Positions 1-14,350 of a DNA stretch of 64,000 bases are shown here, in pieces. The DNA comes from Morinoia aosen (lineage: Eukaryota; Arthropoda; Malacostraca; Amphipoda; Talitridae): NCBI GenBank assembly GCA_030386875.1, contig CM059563.1:15580001-15644000 (forward strand), read 5' to 3'. The notes beneath the pieces were generated by a model. The model was not told where the DNA came from. It made no database searches and saw only the letters and a program-made list of their open reading frames with translations. How positions within the stretch are numbered: position 1 is the first letter of the stretch; the number at the start of each line of letters is the position of its first letter. A program made the position numbers and the translations under genes.

Positions 1-3000
1 TGGTTGAGAGTAAATGAAAATGCTGTTCATGAACTCAGATGTGTCAGTATAGAAATCCCCTCACTGACCATCGGTGGATCACCCTAAGCTTTCTAGGAGT
101 TAAACCAAGCGAACTCACTCTCCTGAGTGATTTGTTGATCATTGGATGCCAGGCGGAAATGGAACGAAGTTAAGGCCTGTAGCGGTGAAGTGTTGCATGC
201 ATACAGACTCTTAGGCAGAGAGTAATTTTACCATTGAAGTGATATACGAGTACTATGTATTGCCTGACAAAGGGTCTGCTATCAGAAGCCTTATACAAGC
301 CTTATGACAAAGGGTCTGCTATTGGAAGCCACAGTGTGTCAGTTCTTGGAAAAATTACTCAAAAACTGGTTTGTTTAACGAAAAGAAAGTGTAGAGAATA
401 CTGCTCTAGCGAATTTCCTTTTCTTGTTATGGTAATCGCACAACAAAATCGAGCAAATAAAGCAGAATTCCTCTGCCAACGTTGTGGGACAGGGATGTTA
501 AAAAACTGAGTCCAGTGGAAATAAATGAGACTAAAACACCAGAGTTGCCTCGATCGTGCTTGTCACTCAAATAAGATCTTTTAAGGGTCAAACATGCCCA
601 AAGATCAACATAGTGAATTCGAAAATCTATTGACTGCACCGAATGTTCAGAAATTGTTTGTTGTGCGCTAATTGATGACCATTCCCTTGGACTTAGATGA
701 TGCGGCGAAATAGTGGTGATACCGACTCCTAGACTTTATTTAATTGTGGGTAATGTCACTGAGCGTTGAAAGACATGCAAGTCTCCAGGGGAGCAGATAT
801 AGCAAAAATTAAGCAATGTAATTTCCGTTAAGTACATAGGCTTGTTCAGAATTTCTGAATTGTCAAAGGAGTTGTTATTGTAGTGTTGATCCTCAGTTTT
901 CAAGAACATTTCAGTTGCATAGTTGCAAGCCATCATCAGCTAAATGCATGGTAGATCAGAAGAACCATTAATGATCGGTTGCCGCAGCTCTTGACCGAAT
1001 GAAAATCTAGCAAGGGTGAGTGAAGGATTCTCTATGGGTGATAAACACAAAAAATATACCAAATGAGAACTGTTTCATTGTTTCATGTTGTTAAGAACTG
1101 GTTCACAGCTTCAAAAGAATTATAAAATTGTCTATAGAGAAAGAGATATTAATCAAAATTATGTGGCTGTGACTCATGGAGAGCATTTCTAACACAATTA
1201 GACATCTGGAGAGAAACGTGGAAAAATAAGAGTATAGGAGGACGGGATTGGCAGCATGTACTCGTATTTGGCACGTGACATATTTGATGTTGATGTTAAC
1301 TTTGAGTATGCATCGCGATGTGTTTGGCAGCGTGCGTCTAAGAAATCATACGAATCATGACGCAAACTCAGAGTATGCGGGGTGAGTCGTTGGCTAGATA
1401 AAAAAGGCATGGTCACCATATTGCCATACTGAGGCCTGTCGCTAATTTTAATACTAACAGAGGGTATTGAACTTTAAGAAAGAAAACGCTTTAAAAAGAA
1501 CTCTTACGAGACAATATAACGTCGTAAAAACTTCACACCCCAACAATGAAAATGAAAATATTACTAAATTCGTCATCGAGCCTCTGAACATGAATTATTT
1601 TAAAGACATTCTATTATACTCGTAAGATGCCTGGAACTTCAATGGCACTACATTTCACTGTTGAGGTACAGATATTCATTGTGATTACATTTATCGGAAC
1701 AAACTACAGAACTGTTGTTTCACATGCATATTTTTGAACATTTTTGGGTCAGCGATTATCTAGCTTGCAAGGTAGCTAAATTATTTATTGGTAACGAAGA
1801 GGTAAGATATTTCTCATTTTCAATAGCTCACTAATGACATAATATTATTTCAAATAATTTTTTGCTTAGTTTTACTGCTTGGTTTCTTGCTGTTCAGTTC
1901 GAGGTTGTGACTCCACAAACGAGCCGGTCTCTTTCAATTTGTCATGCCGTGCTTATCCGAATGTATTAGTTTTTCAATAATACATTTTGTAGAAATGATT
2001 AATTTTTTATACTTTGCTATCCGAGCGAATTTCGTCCTGAAAATTTGGTATTCTAAAGTTACACAATGTTTCAAGATTTTTCGCTTGAAAACATCTCGTA
2101 AATGAAAACCTGTTTTCGAATAAACCCAATAATGGTGTACAAAATACGGCCTTAAGTGATCTGAGCTTGTGGGACATCTGGCAGAATTTTTTGCAGTGAC
2201 ACCTACCAAATGCACCAAACGCAACACACATCATACGCTCAACAAATAATACTCATGTACCGCATTGAGAAATAGATGTCATGCTTGTTTTAAAGCAATT
2301 GGCTTTAATTCACGCAAAAATTTACACTAAACTTTCCTTATGAGCTCAATGATCACAGCAATATTTTCCTTTTCACGGAGGAGTATGAATCATCGATGCT
2401 GTCCACAGAGCCGTCTAAGTACCTTCTCTTCCCTCCTTCTGCAATCATTTGCGTTTGAGTTAACGAGCGAATCACGCCGCCTAAAGTTTGCTTGTTCCGA
2501 GACGGGGAAGAGAGAAAATTAGCTAGATGCTTCTTAGTCACACCTCCAACACAGTGAGATGAACGAGGATCTAGCGAATCTTGGCAGTAAGGTAGACACG
2601 TCCTCATATTTTGGTAGGTACGCTGTTTAAAGTGTTAAAGTCTGCTTACACGTTCCTAGCGGCTCAGCTGACAATGAGGAACTTCAAATTCGAGTTCATT
2701 TGCTATATTGAAAAATAAAAGTTAGGAGCAAAAATAATTTCCACTCATATAATAGGTAATTTAGAAGCAGTACTCTTCACCCTTCTGCTCTGATTATTGC
2801 ATCATATAAGCCATATTTGACAATTTTTGGTATGTTAATGGATTAAATATTCTCTTCATCTTAGGTTCTTGAAGAAATGAATAGTATTATGATAATTCCC
2901 TCTTGGTTATTATGATTTTGAAAACTAACTGCAAAATCAGCAATATGCTCAGTGGTAATCAATCAGCAAATCATTCCTGAAACTCTTCGCCTTCACGAGC

Positions 3001-6000
3001 TCTTGTTTCTAATTCATTTCCCTCCCCACAGTGTCGACATGAGGACATTTACGTCGCTTGTCAGGGCAGCCAGCACACATGGTTCAGACTGGAATCAACG
3101 CATAGCTGTCAATAAGCCCCTAATAAGTAATAAATTCCATTTCATTACACTGGCCTCGGCGCATAATTTTGTACATTACGGTGCGCTGGCAACGGTTTTC
3201 TGAAAATTTTGTTGAATTTAAAACATTTTTCTCTATCACATTTTTCCATCGATTTTTCCCACGAGTAATTTCCCACCCATGTTTTTGTAAGTTTTCACCA
3301 GCCGTCGCTCGGCGTTACATTTTTTTAGGCTTGTAACGTTCGCTTGATTTTGACTGGGCTTTAGGCCCCTGGTTAAATTAGTGTACTTAATATAGCCAGT
3401 TTGTATCCAGTGTACGCCTCTGTAACTACTGAATGCTTCTAATCAGTTTACCCTCTGTGCCTATTTTACACCACGCTTGCCGCTAACTTGTACCCTGCTC
3501 GTACTCAATGTGCGTCCGGTCCCGCAGTTCCCACAAACATTGTCGCAGGAGCACAACTTCCTGTGTGCTGCCTGCTTGCTGGCCCCAACTGCCTGCGTGA
3601 CAGCTAACGAACTATCGTTCACAACTATTTCCACACAGTCATCATCATTTTTTTATCATTTTCTTGAATTCGGAATCAAATTATTAGCTGATTTTTCGTA
3701 CCATGCAATGGACAGTATCCCAAGCAATCTATATTCATATAGAATACTAGCAATCTAATATTCATGTTCACATCAATTTCTGCATCAAGTTGAAAAAATG
3801 GATTTTAGGACATGATAATTTTTCATCCATAAAAAGATACGATTAGGCTAAACTAGAAGAAGAATCTAGTCTAAATCTGATTGAACACTGCAGAAAGTCT
3901 TAAATGCACACAGCAGGCATCATTTTCATGAAAAACCAGAGGCCAATTGCAACGACTCCAAATAAATTCTCGAGTAAAAACGATCTAACAAACTCACTAC
4001 TTGAAATTGGTAGAGCGGAATAGCTTCTCTAGCTCAGCGACAAAAGTCTTCCTTATTACATCGGATGCCTGATATTGTTTCCTGTTGGCTGCTGGTGTCA
4101 GCAGCAGGTGCGGGCCGTCGGCGCGGCGCGGCTGCCAAAACAGGGCAGGCGCGACTCTACGAGCGTCCCGCGGCGCGGTGGGAGCGAGTGACGGCACTTT
4201 CGCCTCAACTGGTGAGCACCGCAAAATTTTGACAAGTTCTGCGAGAGAACCAGGAATTTTTAGACCAAATTTCCCCCCATCTCGATAAAGGTATTATGTA
4301 AAGTAAAAATCAATGCTGCTGGGATTCAGTTGGAGTAGATACTAACTCGCACAGATAAAATGTTTTCGTTTTACGTAGTCAGTGAAGAAATGATATCAAT
4401 ATTATTACGCAAATTTTGAAATTGGTAACAGTTTGCTCATGAATTTTTTCATTTTTGGGGAGCATTAAAAGGTGCACTTACACTGCAGATACATGCATTA
4501 TAATCTTCAGCATTACTATACAGATGTTTCATCGAAGAGTATTTGATGCGAAAAATCGTAAATAATATATACTAGTCCACCCCCCTTTATTTGAAATAAA
4601 AAAGAGGGCAAATTGAGAGAAAGGCCGTAGTAAATTAAAAAATACAATCTCTCGAGAGTTGATGAGGCCGCGTGAACACGGCCCGGCAAAATATATAGGG
4701 CTGGAGCTTGTATCACAGATACGCTCATCACACACTTTCGGCTGGCTTCGGACAGACCGACCGACCGACGGACGCGGCTCTTATTATAGTATAGATTTTT
4801 TTTAGACTAAACAGCAAGCAGTCTTCGGCCGGAGTCCTGAATGACATCTTTCTTCATTTGAATAAGAAAACCACATGTTTTTTTATAACCATATCGGCTC
4901 AAATTTTATACCAAAGAGAGCCTGAAATCATCATTGAGTACATAAATTTTTACACATGACGTGATGGGAATGATTGATAAATAACTCAATGTTACTGACT
5001 TGGATGGAACAATGCTACGTAAAGTAGAGTTTAATTCTACAATCTCATGGTGCGTTTCACTGAGGAGATCGAAGCGCATTTTAGTATGCTTCAATTGAAG
5101 TGCATATGATATGAAAAATCTAAACTATCAGTGTTTTAAAATACTGAAGATCGCGCATTCTTGTATTAATTTCGATTAGAATTTGATCTTAGGCTTCTCA
5201 ATCTGCACTCCTAAAAAGTGGTGCCATCCCTGTTATAAAAACGCTAGAAAATTGTCAAAACCGGAAGTAACAAGATCAATGTATTTCGTGTCACGCTTGT
5301 GCTGTTGATACCTGGATGAAATAGGACTTAGCTTGTTGATCGCAGAAGATGCAAGAGCCACTGAATGCAGACATACAAGGTTGGGGTACGCCAGATCGTT
5401 ACCTCATGTGCTGAACACTTTCAAAAGGAGTACTTCAATTACGAAGCCAGAGCTTTGTCAAAGCTACGGGCATGCTTGTCTAAGCGCAGTTTTACAACAA
5501 CACCCACCAAGCGCTAACGAACACAAATAAATACAATTAGAGAACGTTTAAAATATTTAGAGGCACTTGCAAATAATTTCAGTGGCGACCAACCATAAAT
5601 GACGCAGGGAACAAGCACAAAACTTGAGGCCCGTAATGGCACAAAAGTGATTGTCTGTGGACTCGGCTGCCTATCGAGGCTTTTATCTAGCTCGTTATCC
5701 TGCGCGAGTAGCAAATAATTGCTCGAGTTATCCGAGTTATTCTGACCATTAAAGTCCTTCTAATGGAGGCTTGAGTTGAGTAAATTGTTTGAGTGGTCGG
5801 GCGCTGGCTGCTGCCGCTGCTGACCTTCCAGTAAAAGTTGGCTCGAGAAGATACGTATTTCTTTGTCTGGTGCCCAGCCGGGCCACCAAAGTCACTCCGG
5901 CAGGACAAAAAGGCTGTCACCCACTTATGAAAAGGATGAGTGGCAGCTTGAAACTTCATGAGATGACGTTGCTTTTTGAACATCGCTCAATAATTTGTGA

Positions 6001-9000
6001 CGAACATTACGGAAAGGTTGAGAGTTTTGTAAAATTGCCGTGAACTTTAGAGGAAGGAGGAGCATTGTATGAAATTATAAGATGATGACTAGGATGAACT
6101 TATTCTATAAAGGACCTTTCAATGAAATACGTTAAACCATATTGTAAGAAGATGTTTTGTTGGTAATATCTAAAGCCATATTACTGGACAGAGCATTTTA
6201 TGAAATGCCTCAAACAATTCTGCGAGGTGTAGGCAGAATAAAACACGATGAAATTTATTGCAAAAAGGAAAAGTTTAAAAATTGTTAAAGCGTGTGCAAA
6301 AAATTAGGAAATTGATCTCTTGCAATAACGCAAACCGCACGTAAATCTCTAATGCTTGACATCACTTACAGTGGATGAACATAATTCAGTGAACATAATT
6401 GATTATATTATAGAAGTTATTCATGTATTTGCAGATGCGCTAGTCTATAACACTCGTCATGCACTCATATATAACACTCATCATAACGAACTCGTAGAAA
6501 ATAAGGGAATTCTTATGAAGCGGTAATTCTCAAACAACAGGAGAATGGATGCCTATGCATCACGTGCCAGAATGTCACAGCCCAAATTTTTCCTTGAGGC
6601 TTCTATAAGTTTAGCCATCCGAACATAGGTTATGCGTAGGATAGCTAAAATTGTAGATGATTTGGCAAAAAAGTTAGACTGGAAGGAGCATCCTGAGGAG
6701 TTTTGTTCTCGCATTCGATAAAGTTCACTGGTCTTAAACAGTTTATAATTTTCATCCGCTGGACAAGTGTCAGATTGTAGAGACAAAAAGCAGGTAATTG
6801 TGAAGATATCATTCAATTGAAACAGCATTTGCCTGAATTTCACTACATTTCCAAGATATTTGAAAGGTTTCTCAAATGGATTGGAATATTTCTTGTATGG
6901 GTTTTCGACAGCATTTTTTACTTTATTAGTCATATGTCATCACTAAGTTATTCTCGAGTTTTATTACAACACAAAAATAACGCCATATTATTCAAACGTT
7001 TATAAGTTGCAAATTTGGTATTAACGGCTTCCTTTACATTAGTTACCTTTTTTTCTCACTTTGATTTAGATTTGAATCACGAGAATTATCAGTGAATGAC
7101 TTAAGCTATGCTTGACGAGAGATGCAGTGTAAGTCAAGCACGACAGGAAGCTCTTGACAATAATCTTAATGATGATGATAAGATTAGGGTTATCTCGCTC
7201 GGGCGGTAAAAAAATGAGGACATAAATAGCAAAGAGAAATTTTAAAGACTTTAAGCGTACGTCTCGTTTGTACGCTTATTTTAAAAAAATTATGTAAACA
7301 CCTAATAAGGCATTTAATTGAAATTTACATTCAAATTATTACCTCGTTAATTTCATTGCGAGAGAAGGATAAAAAATCTTAGAAATTAGAGAATACACAT
7401 TGAACACGACATCCATTTATGTTACGAAGGCAGTTCTGGAAACATGGATGTTGCACTCAGGTATCAGGCAGCTCATGAAGAAAGGAGGAAGTGTTAAGTT
7501 CGTAAGAGTGTGCGAATTGATAATGAAAAGCAATATGAGTGAGGAAATTACAACGCCTGAAGAAATATTCCAAAATCTGTGAAAAATAAAGCTTACTAAT
7601 TTTCGTGTGAAATAAGTATAAGCTGTCGGTGTACAATTTTGAGAGGATATGAGCTCTACATGTCATTTAAGGAAAATTTCATTCTACATGTGCATGTACA
7701 AGGCATTTAAATACAAAGGTTAAATTCAACTGAGCGCGCATCAAATATTTTAAATTGATTATTATTGATAATTTCACTGCAGTCAGTAATGTAGAGCTCT
7801 CTAAAAATGAACTGCGACTAAAAACCTACCCTAATATGATGACTCCGTCTATCATGCTCTGCTACCCGTATGTGCAGCGCTCAGACAGTTGAGCCGACGT
7901 ACTGTGATGCGCTTTGCGTACAACTGTAATTAGAGACTCCATAAGATCGTTATGGAAAAGCATTTTTGAAACGAAAAAATTAAATTATTGTTCGTCTATT
8001 AATTAACCAACAAGAATATTGATTAAGATTGATGTATAAGCAAAATTAATTGTAAAAATTATTATAAACTTTATCAATGTATTTAAGGCTTTCCTCGATC
8101 CGCCTAGCACACCTTGACATGGCAGTTAATAGCAAATCAGAAATTTTTTCATGGCGTTCATTCTAAAAGCAAAAAGGGGGTACACCACAATAATTCATAC
8201 ACGAGTAGCTCTTTTTGTGCGTTGAATAAAACATTATCTACTGGAATATTATGTGAATGAATCTGTCTGAAAATTTGTTAGTTTAATTACCTACAGGTAG
8301 AACAGAGCATTTGTATTTCCATCACATGCCTTCATGTCATGAACTTTACAAAGATAGGCAATTTGATGAATTGGTGAATTATAGGACTCAATCATAGAAA
8401 AATTTTATTTAACCTCAAGTACTCTTTGTTAAAATACACGAACGAACTGCGTAATTATTATGATAACCAAACGTGCGAGGAGATTCCCCTAGATTTTCTC
8501 ACATGCATGCATTAACTTGTCAACAATTTTTAATTTTTCGTCATAAAAAATTAATGTTTTTGATCCGTATTGTGCGACCAAAACCCAAATATCATTGTAT
8601 TAATATGCCTGCTTCTAATAATATCAAGGGTTTCCAGGTGTAGCTATACACAGCATCCTTTTTAACATTAGTATTATCACCACTGCGTATCTTTAATGCA
8701 TTTTCATTCTAATAGATTGACACTCCAGAGATTCTAATTTAGTTGTTTTAAAGATCACAAATCTATCTAAAACTTATAAAGAGTGTGTTACGAGAAAAAA
8801 AACTAAGCAAAAACAATTTCCAAGAACTTGAAAGTACACTTATATTTTCGAGCATTTCATCAAAGGAGTGTTATTTTAGCGTTATGAAATGAGTAACGGA
8901 ATACAATGGCAGCATCTTAATTTTCATTCAAACTGTATTACTGGTTGGAATTACTGCCAACAAACAAGTATCTCGAATACGGTGGAAGTTTGTAATAAAT

Positions 9001-10141
9001 ACTTTGGGGAGAGTACGATATTTTTAACGTATTTTGGTTTCACTTTCCCGACTGCGCAAGAATTATTTCCGTTTGGTATTTACAGGGCAGCCACGGCATA
9101 CATTCATTAAGACTCATCCATACAGTTTTTCTCGGTCATATTCACATCATGATCATCACGCTCGAGCCCCGCCAAAAGCATCATTTCTGTGGACCCAGAA
9201 ACTGCTCGCTGAGTTTACTTGCTATGAAAGAAACGTCAAAAAATACCACGCACCGTGAAGAAAAAACACATTTTCTTTCCAGAGCTAAATTTGGATCTCG
9301 TTAGCGTCGTGCAAATCTATTTGCTCATCATTCAAGATCCTGTATGACTCCGAGGTACTATTGAGAAGCATCCTTTGTAAGAAGAGCATCGAGTGCGCAC
9401 TCGTGGGTCGCAGCGCAACACGCGTGATGTAAGACAAGGATGCGCTCTAGCCTCCCGTCATGCGCCGCACAAAGCCGCTATTGTGACAAATGTTGCGCCA
9501 AATGGTGCGCGGATTAGCCTTGTTTAAAGAAACATATCACTTCCTGGGCCTCATTTATTTTGGGCGGGTATTGCTGCAATTGATGGTAGAGGTGCACTCG
9601 ATCATTATGAAGTGTTTCCTCTCGGTAATGATATCCGTCATGTGCCGCATTCGCTGAATTCAATGAGAGGCAGTCGTGTCTTGGCGGACGCTTCTGTAAC
9701 GATGGCATTTTTCTCGTAATGATACTGCACACAAATTTACAGATCGCTCACGCCGCCTCCGAAGTGAGAGAAAGCTGACTGCGAAGCTATCGTGTTGTCC
9801 AATATTGAGAACAACGAACAATGAACCATCATCATCTCTGTTAGGTTTACTTAAAAATACATTTGAAACTTCCTAGTCAAATGGATTTCTCCATACGCAA
9901 TCTGTACAGCATTTCGTACTCAGTGACGTCAATCAGAATCCGATTTTAAAAATTCTGTTCAAGATAGGTTTTATTTCTTTCCTGGTGCTTCAACAATCAG
10001 AGTAATAATTATGACACTTTCAGTGAAGAAACGAGTTGTTAATTGCAAAAGACACAAACGGTATTTTGATGATACCTTCATCATTGCAAAAGTTCCTATA
10101 AACCATTCAGACAGGCACTGCCTATTTGTGGAACTAAATTT
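1..10141. other. Upstream DNA without a recognised gene
   Basis: AT-rich sequence with only short chance frames. Visible structure: a two-copy 40-bp repeat (TGACAAAGGGTCTGCTAT at 265 and 305), GC-rich patches at 4083-4230 and 9370-9510, a GACC microsatellite near 4757-4775, and a small hairpin AAGCGTAC/GTACGCTT at 7253-7278. The 4083-4230 patch has a GTGAGC donor-like site after CTCAACTG, but no recognisable protein. Confidence 0.6.
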
Positions 10142-10297
10142 GGTTACTCCAATCAAGAGCTATTTCTTTACCGAAAGTTGAATTACTCCAACCAAGAGAC
10201 GTTTATTTACTGAAAATTGGGTTACTCTAACCACGAGCAGTTTATTTACTGAAAGTTGGGTTACTTCAAACATGTGCGATTATTTTCTGAAAGTTGG
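10142..10297. repeat. 39-bp tandem repeat, 4 units
   Basis: Units start at 10142, 10180, 10219 and 10258, each like GGTTACTCCAACCAAGAG followed by TTTATTTACTGAAAGTT. Confidence 0.85.
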
Positions 10298-10943
10298 GTT
10301 GAGACAAGCGCTCTCTACCTAATAGTTTGGTAACGCTAAAAAAATTGAACTGAAAAACTTGTAATTTCTGTAAATTTTGAAAAAATTTAACCAACTGGAA
10401 AGCACAAAGGAATGAATCACAGTTACATAAGAGTTGGTGTCATTCTGACTACATTTCTGCAGCTAAAGATGACTACAAATTGAAAGAGTAGAATTATGCA
10501 GGTGATATTTAGAAAAAAATCTAATTGACGACTTTGATACAGCTAAACCTTCAAAACAGCACTGCAAAAGGCAATTTTGATAGCATAAGAAAAGGCAGAT
10601 GTGATTATATTAGTTAGATATGTTTGATAAAGTAGACGTTGTGTTGAGTTGATTAATTGGACATCTCATAAATTAGATTGAAACGCTACGCGGTGAACTA
10701 TTTCGATTGATGCCTATTAGCTGCACGAGCAAATTTTAGCTTTGCGTTCGAATCGAAATGACAATCCGAATCGACCATTTCTATATTAATGCAACCGAAT
10801 TAAAATAAATTAAAATTTTGAGAAAAGTGGAAAGCAGGTTTTGAATGCTTTCTGGAGAGGTTTACTCTTAAGCTCTTTTAATTTAAATTACAAATCCTAC
10901 GCACAACCAAGAAGGTTAATCGAAATACAGAGATAATAAACGA

Positions 10944-11271
10944 GTTTATTAGTTTATTAGTTAGTTTAAGCCTCCCTATCCTCAACAATGAGATGTAAAG
11001 AGAGGAAGGAAGAAGGCACCATTTAGTATGGAGTTAAGGGAACGTGGAATCTGTGCAGAAAGGGCACAGAAACAGAAAGCTAAGAAAGAAGTTCATGAAA
11101 CAAGAAAAAGTTGAAGAAGAAAGTAGTAGGCGGTGAAAAACAGGACAGCAGTGAACCGAAAAAAGATGGTCCGTAACAAAACAAAAACCTATTCTATTTT
11201 AACAAAAGAATGTCTACCTAACCTTTAGCTCGGGCCCTCACATTGTCCCCCTGGGAGCGCTAGTTCCCATA
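10944..11271 (-). mobile_element. Short retroposon family A, copy 1, with 13-bp target duplication
   Basis: A 328-bp element flanked by perfect direct repeats AGATAATAAACGA (10931-10943 and 11272-11284). Body as in copy 3 (47238-47606); its lower-coordinate end carries TTATTAG repeats, a likely retroposon tail read on the minus strand. Slightly shorter at the other end than copy 3, as expected for 5' truncation in target-primed reverse transcription. The 13-bp duplication points to non-LTR-type retrotransposition. Confidence 0.82.
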
Positions 11272-11284
11272 AGATAATAAACGA

Positions 11285-12740
11285 ATATTATTGTTTATTG
11301 TGAGATGTTTAATTAGTTCCCCATCATTGTCTACGTCTTTGATATAGGCGAATATATATGACTGTACGTTTTACTCATATTCGGATCACATGCACTCACT
11401 AAGACAGTTACGCCTCACTTTTCAATAAGTGAAATGTTATCTTAAGGGCAGGTTCTCTTCCGAGCAAACTCCCCGTGGTCGACTTCTACCCTAACACAGC
11501 AAATATGCACCTGACCTTTAATGCACTCTATAATCAGAACACGACGCAATCGCCACCAAAACAGACTCTGCACACCTTATCAGAGAAATGCACGCGGATC
11601 TTAGCTTCTTGAAGTAATTGAACCCCTGCATCAGCTCTATTTAACCAAGTTGTATCCGTCAAAATGTAATTGTTCATCTAGCTGGTTTATTTTGAGCCCT
11701 AGGACTACTTCTATTGGCATTCTTGCCTTCGTTATTTCTGTGTAGGTGAATCATTTCTAGGTCAATGTGTTCGAGTAGTAAATTTTACAAAACTTCCTCA
11801 GTTTTTTAAGTCCATCAGTATCGGAATAGCTCTGTAGGATTTTATCATGAATTGTCATCATTGGTCACATTGCTGCGCCGAATCTTCCAGACTAGAGATT
11901 AAAGGTGCCACTGACTAACATCACACCACGAGATTTCTCATTTATCGTAGTCAGGTGCCAAACTGTTGAGAATCTTTTCTCAAAGTAAAATCATAGTCGT
12001 AACATTACAGATAAACTCATAAGATACCGTAAGACTAAGTGTCTGTGAGTGACTACACAGCGCCTGGCTTGAGGGGTGCGTTTGCATAAAAAAGATGCAA
12101 TGAGAAACGGAATGACTTCCGGCAGCCTTTTTACCCAAAAAACGTTTTTTTTACGGACTTCTCATACGAAAGCTAAGCTAACGTACGCCCTCATATGCTG
12201 TGATAACGCGCATCCCATACCTTGCGTTAGAATTACGCAGTTATCTAACTTATTCATTAATATTATTGAGGCATAAAGCCTCAGTAGGACAAATTCAAAG
12301 AGTATATCACCTAGAAATTGTTCTTGAATACAATTATCATTCACTTTGGATTTAGTGCAGCCATGATTCACAATTCATCATTTTACTAACGAGGTAATGA
12401 GTTCCCCACATTTTACAGTTTTCGGTCAAGGTCACTATCCATGTAACTCTCTAAACAAACGTGAAGCATAACATGCTCACTTATAAATCACTGACATCAA
12501 AACCTCAAATAAAATATTTGCCCATGACTTGCCTCAAATCTGGACTAATATTGGTAAAATATTTCTGCTCCTATAAACATGGTATGTACGTATATTTGTC
12601 ATTCGGAAATCCTCTTATCTCTCTTTCTTTTTTTTCTTTTCTTTCACGCATATTAGGCATTTACTTTATTTCAATATTTTGTATCTTTTCAAGCAACTGA
12701 ACACGTAACAAACACCGTGACCACTCAAGATTTGCCCAGT
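11285..12740. other. Non-coding stretch
   Basis: No gene or clear structure; a pyrimidine-rich tract lies near 12618-12648. Confidence 0.5.
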
Positions 12741-14100
12741 TGAATTGAACAGCGTTGGTGCGCACACTATTGAATTGAACCCGTTTGGTGTACACACTAT
12801 TGAATTGAACCCGTTTGGTGTACACACTATTGAATTGAACCCGTTTGGTGTGCACACTATTGAATTGAACACGTTTGGTGTACACACAATTGAATTGAAC
12901 ACGTTTTGTGTACACACAATTGAATTGAACACGTTTTGTGTACACACAATTGAATTGAACACGTTTGGTGCACACACTATTGAATTGAACACGTTTGGTG
13001 TACACACAATTGAATTGAACCCGTTTGGTGTACACACTATTGAATTGAACCCGTTTGGTGTGCACACTATTGAATTGAACACGTTTTGTGTACACACAAT
13101 TGAATTGAACCCGTTTGGTGTACACACTATTGAATTGAACCCGTTTGGTGTACACACTATTGAATTGAACACGTTTGGTGTACGCACTATTGAATTGAAC
13201 CCGTTTGGTGTACACACTATTGAATTGAACACGTTTTGTGTACACACAATTGAATTGAACCCGTTTGGTGTACACACAATTGAATTGAACCCGTTTGGTG
13301 TACACACTATTGAATTGAACACATTTGGTGTACACACTATTGAATTGAACCCGTTTGGTGTACACACTATTGAATTGAACACATTTGGTGTACACACAAT
13401 TGAATTGAACCCGTTTGGTGTACACACTATTGAATTGAACACATTTGGTGTACACACAATTGAATTGAAGCCGTTTGGTGTACACACTATTGAATTGAAC
13501 ACATTTGGTGTACACACAATTGAATTGAACACATTTGGTGTACACACAATTGAATTGAACACATTTGGTGTACACACAATTGAATTGAACACATTTGGTG
13601 TACACACAATTGAATTGAACACATTTGGTGTACACACAATTGAATTGAACCCGTTTGGTGTACACACAATTGAATTGAACACATTTGGTGTACACACAAT
13701 TGAATTGAACACATTTGGTGTACACACAATTGAATTGAACCCGTTTGGTGTACACACTATTGAATTGAACACATTTGGTGTACACACAATTGAATTGAAC
13801 ACATTTGGTGTACACACAATTGAATTGAACCCGTTTGGTGTACACACTATTGAATTGAACCCGTTTGGTGTACACACAATTGAATTGAACACATTTGGTG
13901 TACACACAATTGAATTGAACACGTTTGGTGTACACACTATTGAACTGAACACATTTGGTGTACACACAATTGAATTGAACCCGTTTGGTGTACACACAAT
14001 TGAATTGAACACATTTGGTGTACACACAATTGAATTGAACACGTTTGGTGTACACACTATTGAACTGAACACATCTGGTGCACACACAATTGAATTGTAC
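12741..14100. repeat. 30-bp minisatellite, about 45 copies
   Basis: Unit TTGAATTGAACCCGTTTGGT followed by GTACACACTA, with variants ACGTTTGG, ACATTTGG, ACGTTTTG and CACACAATTG. The unit contains palindromes GTGTACAC and, in many copies, CAATTG. The length is a multiple of three and three reading frames lack stops, so frames of 465-481 codons exist on both strands with a 10-residue period (for example HTIELNPFGV on +). No promoter, signal or non-repeat flank supports a gene. Confidence 0.97.
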
Positions 14101-14350
14101 GGTAACAGCACGAATATATCAATCAGTCAAAAACTGAATTGAACGATATCAACACAATTGAGCTGAAAGTTAAACATTTGAATTTAACGGTAACAACACA
14201 ATTGACTTGAAAGGTAAAAGTTTAAATTCAACAGTATAACAGCACAATTGAGTTGAAATGTAAAAATTTCAATTGATCGCTTATAACACTATTGAGTTGA
14301 GAGGTGAAAATTTGAATTAAACGGTAACAACACAATTGCATTAAACAGTA
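14101..14350. repeat. Degenerate ~45-bp repeat adjoining the 30-bp array
   Basis: About five diverged units containing GGTAACAACACAATTGA, TTGAAAGGTAAA and TTTGAATT. They share the core ACACAATTGANTTGAA with the 30-bp array, so the array may have arisen from this older repeat. Confidence 0.7.

Noticed and set aside
4083-4230. GC-rich segment followed by a GTGAGC donor as a possible exon
   Set aside because: The acceptor is weak and the peptide is low-complexity Arg/Ala/Gly-rich; could equally be a CpG-rich non-coding patch.
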